Assembly: GCA_015485455.1 (NCBI GenBank)
Contig: WFTN01000006.1
Span: 1 to 5,757, forward strand
Direction of reading: 5' to 3'
DNA: 5,757 bases
DNA from: Planctomycetota bacterium
GTDB lineage: Bacteria > Planctomycetota > GCA-002687715 > DRQF01
Shown here: one piece after another, positions 1 through 5,757 of the stretch
How the letters are laid out: each line of letters starts with the position of its first letter
How positions within the stretch are numbered: the first letter of the stretch is position 1
Notes under the pieces: generated by a model
Seen by the model: only the letters and a program-made list of their open reading frames with translations
Database searches by the model: none
What the model was told of the DNA's origin: nothing
Position numbers and translations under genes: made by a program

Positions 1-2
1 AA

Positions 3-1319
3 CTCAAGGGTTGGCAAGACCCAGCATTCCTGTCGAATATTTCGATCAAGGCCAAGAAGTTGGCAACGAACATATTGAAAGAGAAAGTCGATGGTATTGT
101 CATCGACGGAGATCCCCACCGTGTCCGTAAAGCTCTTGAGGGCCTCAAGGACTCACTCACTGTGCCTGTTTTCTTGACTCCCAGATCCTTCGAACACGGG
201 ATACAACTGCCGGCTGGAGCCTTTGTTCTTCTTGGGCAAAACCCAATGACCCACAAATTGGGCGTCGAAGCAACCGCTCCCTTTAAGAAGGCCGACAACA
301 CACTCTTAGAGCGCGGATGGGGAGACGGATATGACGGAGTCACCTTTGTGCTCCGGGCATGGAAAAAGAACCCAGATGATTTCTTGAAGTCTGCGGCGTC
401 AACAAGATTCCCTGGACTTCGGGGGCCTGTGACCGCGAGAGTCGAGAGGGACACCATCTATCTTGATCGAGCCTTAGGGGTCTGGGCTTTGAAAGATAGC
501 AAGGCTCTGGCACTCCTCCCCGGCCCCGATGATTCTGGCATACGAGCCAAGAACGATCCCCAACGAAGGATCTCCAAGCCGAGGTTTGGTGTTCCCTACG
601 GTGTTGATATGAGCAACCAATTCAAACTAACCAAGGGAACGCAGCATGTTTTCGTGAGTTGGGGGGTTCCTGGGCAGTCCACCATCGATGCCGACTTAAA
701 GCTATTGGGGCTTTCTTCCGGTGGGAAATGCCCTCTGGCCGATCATCTGGTCAAAAAAGAACTCCTGGGCCGCATGATGGCCATCACGTCACAGAAGTTC
801 CTCCGGCGAGCGGATGGGACCGCCAGGTCCGGTGAGAGTTTCGCAATTTCTTTTGCCACTCATTACCCACCACGAGCTAAGAAAGGGGCAGCTTGGAAAC
901 TCGTCATTGCAGGTGATGACCCAGACGCCGGTGGCCGGGCATACCCCGGTTCGGGTCTAGCATTCACATTCTCAACTTTCTTGCGCAGGACGATTTTTCA
1001 ATCGAAAGCCATCTCCCCTCCTCTCAACGCAGCAGACCTGCCAGACCTCTTAGGCTGCAAGACTCAAGACGAATTTTGGGACGACTCCCGGGCCTTAATG
1101 ATCCAAGCTCTCATTGACGGTTACGCTGGCAGCATGGCCCTAACGACAGCCCACGAAGTTGGCCACCTTGCTGGATTGGGACACATCACAGACGACTCCC
1201 GCGGCATAATGAATGTCAACGAAGGCGCAGGATTGGGTTATCGCTTTGGGCGCTTCTCTGAAGGCAGCAAAACAAAACTGCGCCGCACCTTGGGTCTCGA
1301 CGGCCCCAAGAAACCTTAG
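3..1319 (+). CDS. Metzincin-type zinc metalloprotease, 5' partial
   Basis: The 3' part of a gene whose product is predicted to be a zinc-dependent peptidase. The frame is open from base 3 with no ATG or GTG upstream. A TTG at 60 would give 419 residues, but the codons before it read like normal coding sequence and that start gives no signal peptide, so I think the true start lies left of the window. Numbering from TTG60, the zinc site HEVGHLAGLGH is at residues 365-375 (bases 1152-1184): His365, His369 and His375 would bind zinc and Glu366 would be the catalytic base. Met384 in RGIMN, nine residues after His375, fits the Met-turn; the spacing is close to matrixins (M10). The roughly 330 residues before this are not a domain I recognise and may hold a propeptide or substrate-binding region. 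Only about 35 residues follow the Met-turn. Substrate is unknown. The metzincin assignment is firm; the subfamily is not. Confidence 0.8.
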   Translation, partial: LKGWQDPAFLSNISIKAKKLATNILKEKVDGIVIDGDPHRVRKALEGLKDSLTVPVFLTPRSFEHGIQLPAGAFVLLGQNPMTHKLGVEATAPFKKADNTLLERGWGDGYDGVTFVLRAWKKNPDDFLKSAASTRFPGLRGPVTARVERDTIYLDRALGVWALKDSKALALLPGPDDSGIRAKNDPQRRISKPRFGVPYGVDMSNQFKLTKGTQHVFVSWGVPGQSTIDADLKLLGLSSGGKCPLADHLVKKELLGRMMAITSQKFLRRADGTARSGESFAISFATHYPPRAKKGAAWKLVIAGDDPDAGGRAYPGSGLAFTFSTFLRRTIFQSKAISPPLNAADLPDLLGCKTQDEFWDDSRALMIQALIDGYAGSMALTTAHEVGHLAGLGHITDDSRGIMNVNEGAGLGYRFGRFSEGSKTKLRRTLGLDGPKKP

Positions 1320-1419
1320 GCAACCCAACTCCATCATGAGATCGTAGTCGTCGTATAAGAAGTACCCTGAACAAAACACTCAAGAGAGCGGTTTTTATGA
1401 CTTCCTTTCGAGTCAAGAG

Positions 1420-1437
1420 ACAGCCAGGGTTGGCTGT
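1420..1437. repeat. Perfect 7-bp hairpin, tetraloop
   Basis: ACAGCCA pairs with TGGCTGT around the loop GGGT, about 100 bases after the metalloprotease stop codon. No T-tract follows, so it is not a classical intrinsic terminator. It could protect the 3' end of the upstream mRNA, be a dyad for a DNA-binding protein, or have no role. Confidence 0.4.
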
Positions 1438-1602
1438 TCGTCGATCAAGTCCCACTTGCCCAAATAAGACCAATGAGACAGATAGGATGCTTTGTCTTCA
1501 TGTGGTCAACAACGGCGGTGAGATCAAAAAACAGCACGGCGTTTCAACATGAGGTAGTCTTCTGACGACAGCCCCCAATAAGAGAGAAATTTCGCAACTG
1601 CC

Positions 1603-1631
1603 TTGACCCATCTTCATACACGGGGTAAAAG
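1603..1631 (+). promoter_or_regulatory. Candidate sigma70-type promoter for the KNH-domain gene
   Basis: A -35 element TTGACC (1603-1608, five of six consensus positions) and a -10 element TAAAAG (1626-1631, four of six) are separated by exactly 17 bases. Initiation near 1638 would give a leader of about 80 bases before the ATG at 1718. The spacing is ideal but the -10 match is only fair, and sigma preferences of this organism are unknown. Confidence 0.4.
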
Positions 1632-1654
1632 TCTGTCACTTGTTCCTGCGCGCT

Positions 1655-1675
1655 GCTGAGAGCACTTAGCTTTTT
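1655..1675 (+). terminator. Weak terminator-like hairpin in the leader of the KNH-domain gene
   Basis: GCTGAG (1655-1660) pairs with CTTAGC (1665-1670), one pair being G-T, around the loop AGCA, and TTTTT follows at once (1671-1675). It lies between the candidate promoter and the start codon. It could stop read-through from the left or act as an attenuator, but the 6-bp stem is weak and chance is a real alternative. Confidence 0.3.
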
Positions 1676-1717
1676 GTCAGGGACTTTGACCTGGTTCGCG
1701 CCACGGAAGGAGTCCAC

Positions 1718-2494
1718 ATGATTTCACGTTACTTCGCCACCGCACTCTTAGCGGTTTTCTTATTTTCCTCGTCCACTGCCTTGGGGCACGTTCGATTAGA
1801 TTCACCCAACGGTGGCGAGTCCTATCGACCTGGCCAAGTTGTCACAATTGTATGGCATCCCTTGGTGAACCACGGCACAATCGGTTGGGAACTTGAATAT
1901 TCCCTAACTGGGCCGTCCGGACCTTGGCTACCTATCGACCTCAATATCCCTGCTGGCAATATCGCCGCCGGTTCGATTCACAATTACTTGTGGACCGTAC
2001 CCAACGTGATCGATTCAAGTGTTTGGGTCCGTATTCACCAAGTGAATCCTGGCACCGACTACTATGACTCAAGCAACAACAGCTTCGAGATCAAGAACGC
2101 CCTCACAGGGGACATAACAACCATGAGCATCAGCGTTGGTGGCAGTCTCAGCCTCAATTTGGACGCTAGCCCGGACCTGGGATCTGAGGTTTTCACCATC
2201 TTGGGCAACTTCACTGGAACCTCACCGGGAATCCCGTACCAAGGATTCGTGATCCCATTGAATCAAGATTTCTATTTCGATCAGACGGTGCTCCTGCCCA
2301 ATTTCCCACCACTGACTAACTCTCTGGGATTTCTATCAGCTACTGGAACAGCACAGACAGTCTTCACTTTGGCCCCTGGGGCTCTCGACCCGAGCACCGC
2401 TGGCATCGTTATCAATCATGCCGCCATTATCGTCGACAATTCTTTCCAGGTACAACTCGTATCTAATCCTGTTTCCCTCCTGTTAGCACCCTAA
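1718..2494 (+). CDS. Secreted Kre9/KNH-like domain protein
   Basis: A 258-residue exported protein of unknown function. Start: the ATG at 1718 is preceded by GGAAGGAG (1705-1712) with 5 bases between. Residues 1-23 form a clear signal peptide (MISRYF, a hydrophobic stretch, then STALG), and cleavage after Gly23 would leave His24 as the first mature residue. Residues 24-126 open with LDSPNGGESYRPGQ and VTIVW, contain DSSVWVRI and end in SNNSFEI, matching the pattern of the Kre9/KNH beta-sandwich family (PF10342-like), usually an accessory module of secreted proteins. Residues 130-258 form a second beta-rich region with FTILGNFTGTSPG, FVIPLNQDFYFD and an ending in SNPVSLLLAP; I recall similar C-terminal regions in planctomycete exported proteins but know no function. 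No lipobox, catalytic motif or membrane anchor is visible. It has its own candidate promoter, and the terminator at 2575-2619 follows 80 bases after the stop. Export is well supported; the role is unknown. Confidence 0.8.
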   Translation: MISRYFATALLAVFLFSSSTALGHVRLDSPNGGESYRPGQVVTIVWHPLVNHGTIGWELEYSLTGPSGPWLPIDLNIPAGNIAAGSIHNYLWTVPNVIDSSVWVRIHQVNPGTDYYDSSNNSFEIKNALTGDITTMSISVGGSLSLNLDASPDLGSEVFTILGNFTGTSPGIPYQGFVIPLNQDFYFDQTVLLPNFPPLTNSLGFLSATGTAQTVFTLAPGALDPSTAGIVINHAAIIVDNSFQVQLVSNPVSLLLAP

Positions 2495-2574
2495 TTTTCA
2501 ATCGCAAGTCTGCTCACCGGCGTCGAGATCATTTGTGAGGTGAGTGGTCGGACAAACATAGTATTGGAAAACCA

Positions 2575-2619
2575 AAAGGCGGAGCCATTTCCCTTGGCTC
2601 CGCCTTTCTCATTTTTTTT
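2575..2619 (+). terminator. Strong intrinsic terminator between convergent genes
   Basis: AAAGGCGGAGCCA (2575-2587) pairs perfectly over 13 bp with TGGCTCCGCCTTT (2595-2607) around a 7-base loop, and a run of eight T follows at 2612-2619. It terminates the KNH-domain gene on the plus strand. Read on the minus strand, the stem is followed by TTTTGGTTTTCC, so it can probably also terminate the reductase gene that ends at 2640; it is likely bidirectional. Confidence 0.9.
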
Positions 2620-2639
2620 CATTCAACAGGTCAGAGAAA

Positions 2640-4010
2640 TTACAGTAAGGCTTCTGCTTTGCGGGCAGTGTTACGAACAACTTCCGACAAAGAAGGATGA
2701 ATGTGAATAATATCGGTCAAAGATGAAATATGGTTGCGCCACTTCATGACTGGAATAACCTCATGGAGGAGGACGCTCGCTTGGTAGCCAATAATATGAC
2801 AACCCAAGATCTCCCCGTCTTCTGACAGGATGATCTTGCACAGACCATTTTCTTCCTTGATTGCCCGCCCCTTGGCCGCGGAGGTATAGGGCAGACTCGC
2901 AGCAAGGAACTTCGTCCCCTCCTTTGTCAACTCATCTTCTGTTTTCCCAACACCAGCGATTTCTGGATTGGAAAAAACGGCGTGAGGCATCGGTGGATAA
3001 GAAAGCGGCCTTTTTTCCCCTTCTAGAATAACGTCACCTAAGTAAGTTGCAGCGAATGCCGCGGAATGAGTGAACTGATAGGAACCGATGACGTCTCCCA
3101 GTGCATAAACACCAGGAACCCCCGTCTCAAGGTGATCATCGACAACAATATGGCCTCGATCGCTTCTCTCGATTTCTGTGTTCTCAACACCAATCTCATC
3201 ACTGTTAGATTGACGCCCCACAGCGAAAAGGAGAGCTTCCGAACTGTGCTCGAAGGAGGATGCGCCTTTTTCTTGCAGTTGCAACGTGAATTCGCCATCT
3301 TGGTGTGAAACCGATGTGATCGAAGTATTGAATTTGACCGCGACGTTTCCAGAAAAAGCTGGCTTGAATAAGGACCCAATCTCGGAATCTTCAGCTCGCA
3401 GAAGAGAGTCGCTACGTACGAGAAGAGTCGTCTCGATCCCAATCGCGTGAAAAAAATATCCAAGCTCACAAGCGATATACCCCCCCCCGACCACAGTGAC
3501 GGACTTAGGAGCCTTGCTCAAGTCAAAGACATCGTCACTCGTCCAATAGGGAGTTCCAGACAAGCCTGGGGTTTCAGGAACGAAGGGCCTCGAACCGGTG
3601 CCAATAACGATCCTATCTGCCGTCAGGATCTCCCCCGCCACCTTTATGGACTTATTGTCGACGAAAGTACCAGCTCCACGATAGAGCTGCACCGAATCGG
3701 GAAGATTGCGTTCAATCTTGCCATCTGTCCCTCTCAAAGTCGCATCCGCCACTTCATTCAGGATTCTATCGGCGTCAATAGAGTGAATAGATGCTTCGAT
3801 GTGAAACTTAGAGGCCTGTCGAATATGCTCTGCTATATCTGCAAAGCCCAATAACAATTTAGATGGAATACATCCTCGATTGGGGCATGCCCCCCCCAAG
3901 AGGTCTTTTTCAATGATAGCAACGGACTGCCCAGCATTGGCAGCTCGGATCCCCACAGTAATGGCATTGCCACCACCAAGCACGATCAGATCGAATTTTG
4001 TTGTTTTCAT
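2640..4010 (-). CDS. FAD/NAD(P)-dependent disulfide oxidoreductase (mycothione reductase / dihydrolipoyl dehydrogenase-like)
   Basis: A 456-residue cytoplasmic flavoenzyme of normal family length, moving electrons from a pyridine nucleotide through FAD and a cysteine pair to a disulfide. Visible parts: FAD-binding GGGNA (residues 12-16), redox pair Cys42 and Cys47 in ACPNRGCIPSK, GTGSR (137-141), second nucleotide-binding loop GGGYIA (175-180), FAD-contacting ALGD (303-306), and a C-terminal dimer domain with HPSLSE, where His438 and Glu443 form the catalytic pair. Arg199 and Arg205 in VRSDSLLR sit where glutathione and mycothione reductases bind the NADPH phosphate, whereas NAD-type dihydrolipoyl dehydrogenases have an acidic residue; NADPH use is therefore inferred. 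HIIGYQAS and WTSDDVFDL also recall mycothione reductase. No 2-oxoacid dehydrogenase genes are adjacent. The FAD loop looks one residue short, and two poly-G tracts lie on functional loops. Start ATG follows AGAAGG (4022-4027) by 11 bases. Superfamily certain; substrate open. Confidence 0.9.
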   Translation of the reverse strand: MKTTKFDLIVLGGGNAITVGIRAANAGQSVAIIEKDLLGGACPNRGCIPSKLLLGFADIAEHIRQASKFHIEASIHSIDADRILNEVADATLRGTDGKIERNLPDSVQLYRGAGTFVDNKSIKVAGEILTADRIVIGTGSRPFVPETPGLSGTPYWTSDDVFDLSKAPKSVTVVGGGYIACELGYFFHAIGIETTLLVRSDSLLRAEDSEIGSLFKPAFSGNVAVKFNTSITSVSHQDGEFTLQLQEKGASSFEHSSEALLFAVGRQSNSDEIGVENTEIERSDRGHIVVDDHLETGVPGVYALGDVIGSYQFTHSAAFAATYLGDVILEGEKRPLSYPPMPHAVFSNPEIAGVGKTEDELTKEGTKFLAASLPYTSAAKGRAIKEENGLCKIILSEDGEILGCHIIGYQASVLLHEVIPVMKWRNHISSLTDIIHIHPSLSEVVRNTARKAEALL

Positions 4011-4201
4011 GTTTCATCTTGCCTTCTCTCGTGAAGCAATTCAAATCGAGCTCAAAGTTTCGAACACTAAGACCTAACCGGGCCACCACTTAGAGGTGAT
4101 AAACCCGAATAAACAAGGAGAGAACCACTTCGACTTAAGTTGACCACTGGCAAGGGTCGAGAACAGGGATTAGACGAAGCAAAAACGGAGAAGAAGTCGC
4201 C
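4011..4201. promoter_or_regulatory. Shared upstream region of divergent reductase and globin-receptor genes
   Basis: This 191-base region must hold the promoters of both flanking genes unless they start within coding sequence. I see Shine-Dalgarno sequences for the reductase (AGAAGG on the minus strand, 4022-4027) and for the receptor (GGAG, 4187-4190, 11 bases before its ATG). No convincing sigma70 or sigma54 promoter pair stands out on either strand. The role is inferred from gene arrangement. Confidence 0.5.
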
Positions 4202-5755
4202 ATGTCGAACGGCCAACAGTCATACTGCGCACGCTACAAGATCACATCTGATACTCTCAAGACACGCCTTGAGTTCATTGGCGTTGGAAGCCAAGAGCGC
4301 CAAGAAATGGAAAACCTCATCCCTTGGGCTCGCGCTGTTGCTCCTACAGTTGCCGCCGAATTCTACGACTTCCAATTCGAATTCCCAGCAACAAGACGAT
4401 TCTTCGAAGGTATGGCCCAGAAGAAAGGCATCACCATCGATGATCTTCGAAGAGCCTTGGAAGCAGCCCAAGCCGGCTACATCAACCAGATATTCGACGG
4501 TGCAAGAACTGGCTGGGGCCCAGACTACTTCGAAAGTCGTATGAGCATTGGCCAGACACATGATCGCATTGATCTACCCTTCAAGTGGTACATCGGCTCC
4601 TACACCAGCATGTACGACATCCTGGCCAAGTACATGAAGGCCAAAATAAAAAATAAGAAAGTGGTCGACTCTTCCTTGAGAAGCCTACGAAAGATCATGA
4701 ACTACGACATGCAAGCCGTTGGTGACTCTTTCCTTTTGGGCACGCTGGAGTCTCTCGGTCTCGATGTCAAGGGGATTCAAACCAGCCCGGGACAAGATGC
4801 AACAGAATACATTGGCACGGTCAAAACACAAGTCAAGTCGATCCTGGATCAAGCCGACGCTCTGTCAAACAAGAGAATCAACGATCCTTCATTGGCGAAT
4901 ATGGTTCCCGGAAGAATCGGCAAAGCGATGGCTGGCATCGTGAAGAACATGCGTATCTTCCTCGACGAAGTCACCTCATCGACACAATCCGTCAACAACG
5001 TGGCTCAAGACCTTTCAGCCTTGACAGAGCAACTGAGTTCCAATGCACAACTAACTCAAGAGCAAGCGGAACACGTTTCTCAAGCCGTCAGCGACAAGAC
5101 TGCCGTCGAGCAATCGGTGGCTGCGGGGTCCATCGAAATGACAGAAAGCATCACCGAGATTTCCAAGAACGCCTGCGATGGCGCTCAAGTTGCTGGACGA
5201 GCCGTCGGTGTCGCGGAAAGTACAGCCCAACAAGTCGAGAAACTCAACGACAGCAGTATTGAAATCGGCAAAGTCGTCAAGCTTATTAGTTCGATTGCCG
5301 CACAAACCAACCTCTTGGCTCTCAATGCTACGATTGAGGCCGCTCGTGCTGGGGAAGCCGGTAAAGGTTTCGCTGTTGTTGCGACGGAGGTTAAGGAGCT
5401 TGCCAAAGAAACATCCATCGCCACAGAAGAGATCGGGCGAAACGTCGAGTCGATTCAAGCGGATACCCGCCAATCGGTCGATGCCATTACCGAGATCTCA
5501 ACGATCATCGGCCAACTCGACGACATTCAAAATAACATCGCCGCCGCCGTTGAAGAACAAACGGCGACAACAAATGACATGAGTCGAAGTATTGGTGATT
5601 CTGCCGATCGCAGTTCCGAAATGGAAAGAGGAATTCAGCAGGTGACTCAAGCCGCCGTGGACACTTCGAAACATCTAGGAGAAGCACAACACAAAGCGGA
5701 AGAACTTTCCAGCTTGGCAGACAATCTCTTGGCTTTGGTGAGCCAATACAAATAG
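4202..5755 (+). CDS. HemAT-like globin-coupled chemoreceptor (soluble methyl-accepting protein)
   Basis: A complete 517-residue chemoreceptor predicted to sense O2 or another heme ligand and control the CheA kinase. Residues about 15-185 form a sensor globin (protoglobin-like): EFYDF has Tyr55 where Bacillus subtilis HemAT has its B10 ligand-contacting Tyr70, and [18 protein letters not shown] (117-134) carries His120, matching the proximal heme histidine His123 in IHLRIGLLPKWYMGAF. About 205-258 is a linker with a HAMP-like look ([14 protein letters not shown], then VPGRIGKAM). About 260-517 is the MCP signalling coiled coil, with the conserved hairpin tip [21 protein letters not shown] (365-385) and [15 protein letters not shown] (387-401), and the returning-helix motif [18 protein letters not shown] (447-464). 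No transmembrane segment is present, so it should be cytoplasmic. No CheR-docking pentapeptide ends the protein. It is divergent from the reductase gene; no che genes are in view. Output to chemotaxis rather than another CheA-linked pathway is inferred. Confidence 0.93.
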   Translation: MSNGQQSYCARYKITSDTLKTRLEFIGVGSQERQEMENLIPWARAVAPTVAAEFYDFQFEFPATRRFFEGMAQKKGITIDDLRRALEAAQAGYINQIFDGARTGWGPDYFESRMSIGQTHDRIDLPFKWYIGSYTSMYDILAKYMKAKIKNKKVVDSSLRSLRKIMNYDMQAVGDSFLLGTLESLGLDVKGIQTSPGQDATEYIGTVKTQVKSILDQADALSNKRINDPSLANMVPGRIGKAMAGIVKNMRIFLDEVTSSTQSVNNVAQDLSALTEQLSSNAQLTQEQAEHVSQAVSDKTAVEQSVAAGSIEMTESITEISKNACDGAQVAGRAVGVAESTAQQVEKLNDSSIEIGKVVKLISSIAAQTNLLALNATIEAARAGEAGKGFAVVATEVKELAKETSIATEEIGRNVESIQADTRQSVDAITEISTIIGQLDDIQNNIAAAVEEQTATTNDMSRSIGDSADRSSEMERGIQQVTQAAVDTSKHLGEAQHKAEELSSLADNLLALVSQYK

Positions 5756-5757
5756 AT

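Larger units (their letters stand above)
1320..1717. other. 398-base intergenic region
   Basis: No convincing gene is present on either strand. The reading frames here are short or are antisense extensions over the metalloprotease. The region holds a perfect 7-bp hairpin without a T-tract (1420-1437), a candidate promoter (1603-1631), a weak hairpin followed by five T (1655-1675), and the Shine-Dalgarno sequence GGAAGGAG (1705-1712) of the next gene. The length and the internal promoter suggest that the flanking genes are separate transcription units. Confidence 0.7.

Noticed and set aside
1140..1473. Minus-strand open frames over the end of the metalloprotease gene and the following gap
   Set aside because: They run opposite the zinc-site coding region and no family motif is visible in their products.
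1473..1565. 30-codon plus-strand ORF starting at ATG 1473
   Set aside because: No good ribosome binding site, and nothing in the peptide suggests a leader, toxin or membrane peptide.
2513..2544. Inverted repeat CTCACC / GGTGAG after the KNH-domain gene
   Set aside because: Only 6 bp with a 20-base spacer and no T-tract; the strong terminator just downstream explains the region better.
3038..3854. Several open frames on both strands inside the reductase gene (3038-3469, 3066-3308, 3447-3854)
   Set aside because: All are shadows of the reductase, whose own frame carries every expected family motif.
4079..4107. Nested short dyads CGGG/CCCG and CACC/GGTG upstream of the receptor gene
   Set aside because: Two separate 4-bp stems with unmatched bases between them; expected by chance and too weak to call an operator.
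4140..4175. TTGACC as a -35 element for the receptor gene
   Set aside because: No acceptable -10 hexamer occurs at 16-18 bases; the nearest A/T-rich candidate is about 22 bases away.
4140..4544. Plus-strand open frame from a TTG just upstream of the receptor gene
   Set aside because: It overlaps the globin-receptor gene in another frame, has no well-spaced ribosome binding site, and its Ser/Gln/Arg-rich product looks like out-of-frame translation.
5051..5473. Antisense open frame of 140 codons inside the receptor gene
   Set aside because: It lies wholly opposite the conserved chemoreceptor signalling domain and its product shows no recognisable motif.

Overview
The window carries four protein genes in an ordinary bacterial layout, with G+C near one half by eye. 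No RNA gene, mobile element, CRISPR array or phage gene is visible. The organism cannot be fixed from this sequence alone. A secreted protein with a Kre9/KNH-like 'SPNGGE' domain followed by a small beta-rich C-terminal domain resembles exported proteins I associate with Planctomycetota and similar environmental Gram-negative lineages. This is a low-to-moderate confidence guess from memory of sequence style, not from a search.

Layout, left to right. (1) Bases 3-1319 (+) hold the 3' part of a gene for a metzincin-type zinc metalloprotease, with HExxHxxGxxH followed by a Met-turn; its reading frame is still open at the left edge. (2) Bases 1320-1717 are a 398-base non-coding gap with a short perfect hairpin, a candidate sigma70-type promoter and a weak terminator-like hairpin ahead of the next gene. 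(3) Bases 1718-2494 (+) encode a small secreted KNH-domain protein whose predicted mature form begins with histidine. (4) Bases 2575-2619 are a strong intrinsic terminator lying between convergent genes. (5) Bases 2640-4010 (-) encode a flavoprotein disulfide reductase (dihydrolipoyl dehydrogenase / glutathione reductase / mycothione reductase superfamily) with NADPH-type arginines. (6) Bases 4011-4201 are the shared upstream region of two divergent genes. (7) Bases 4202-5755 (+) encode a complete, soluble, HemAT-like globin-coupled chemoreceptor.

Functional links are modest. The reductase and the heme-globin receptor are divergent from one 191-base region and both belong to redox/oxygen biology, so shared regulation is possible but not shown. 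The two left-hand genes look like extracellular or envelope proteins and are not clearly an operon. I did not find a convincing new multi-gene system. The items most worth a second look are two long poly-G tracts placed exactly on functional loops of the reductase, its altered FAD-binding loop and NADPH-type signature, and the predicted N-terminal histidine of the KNH protein.
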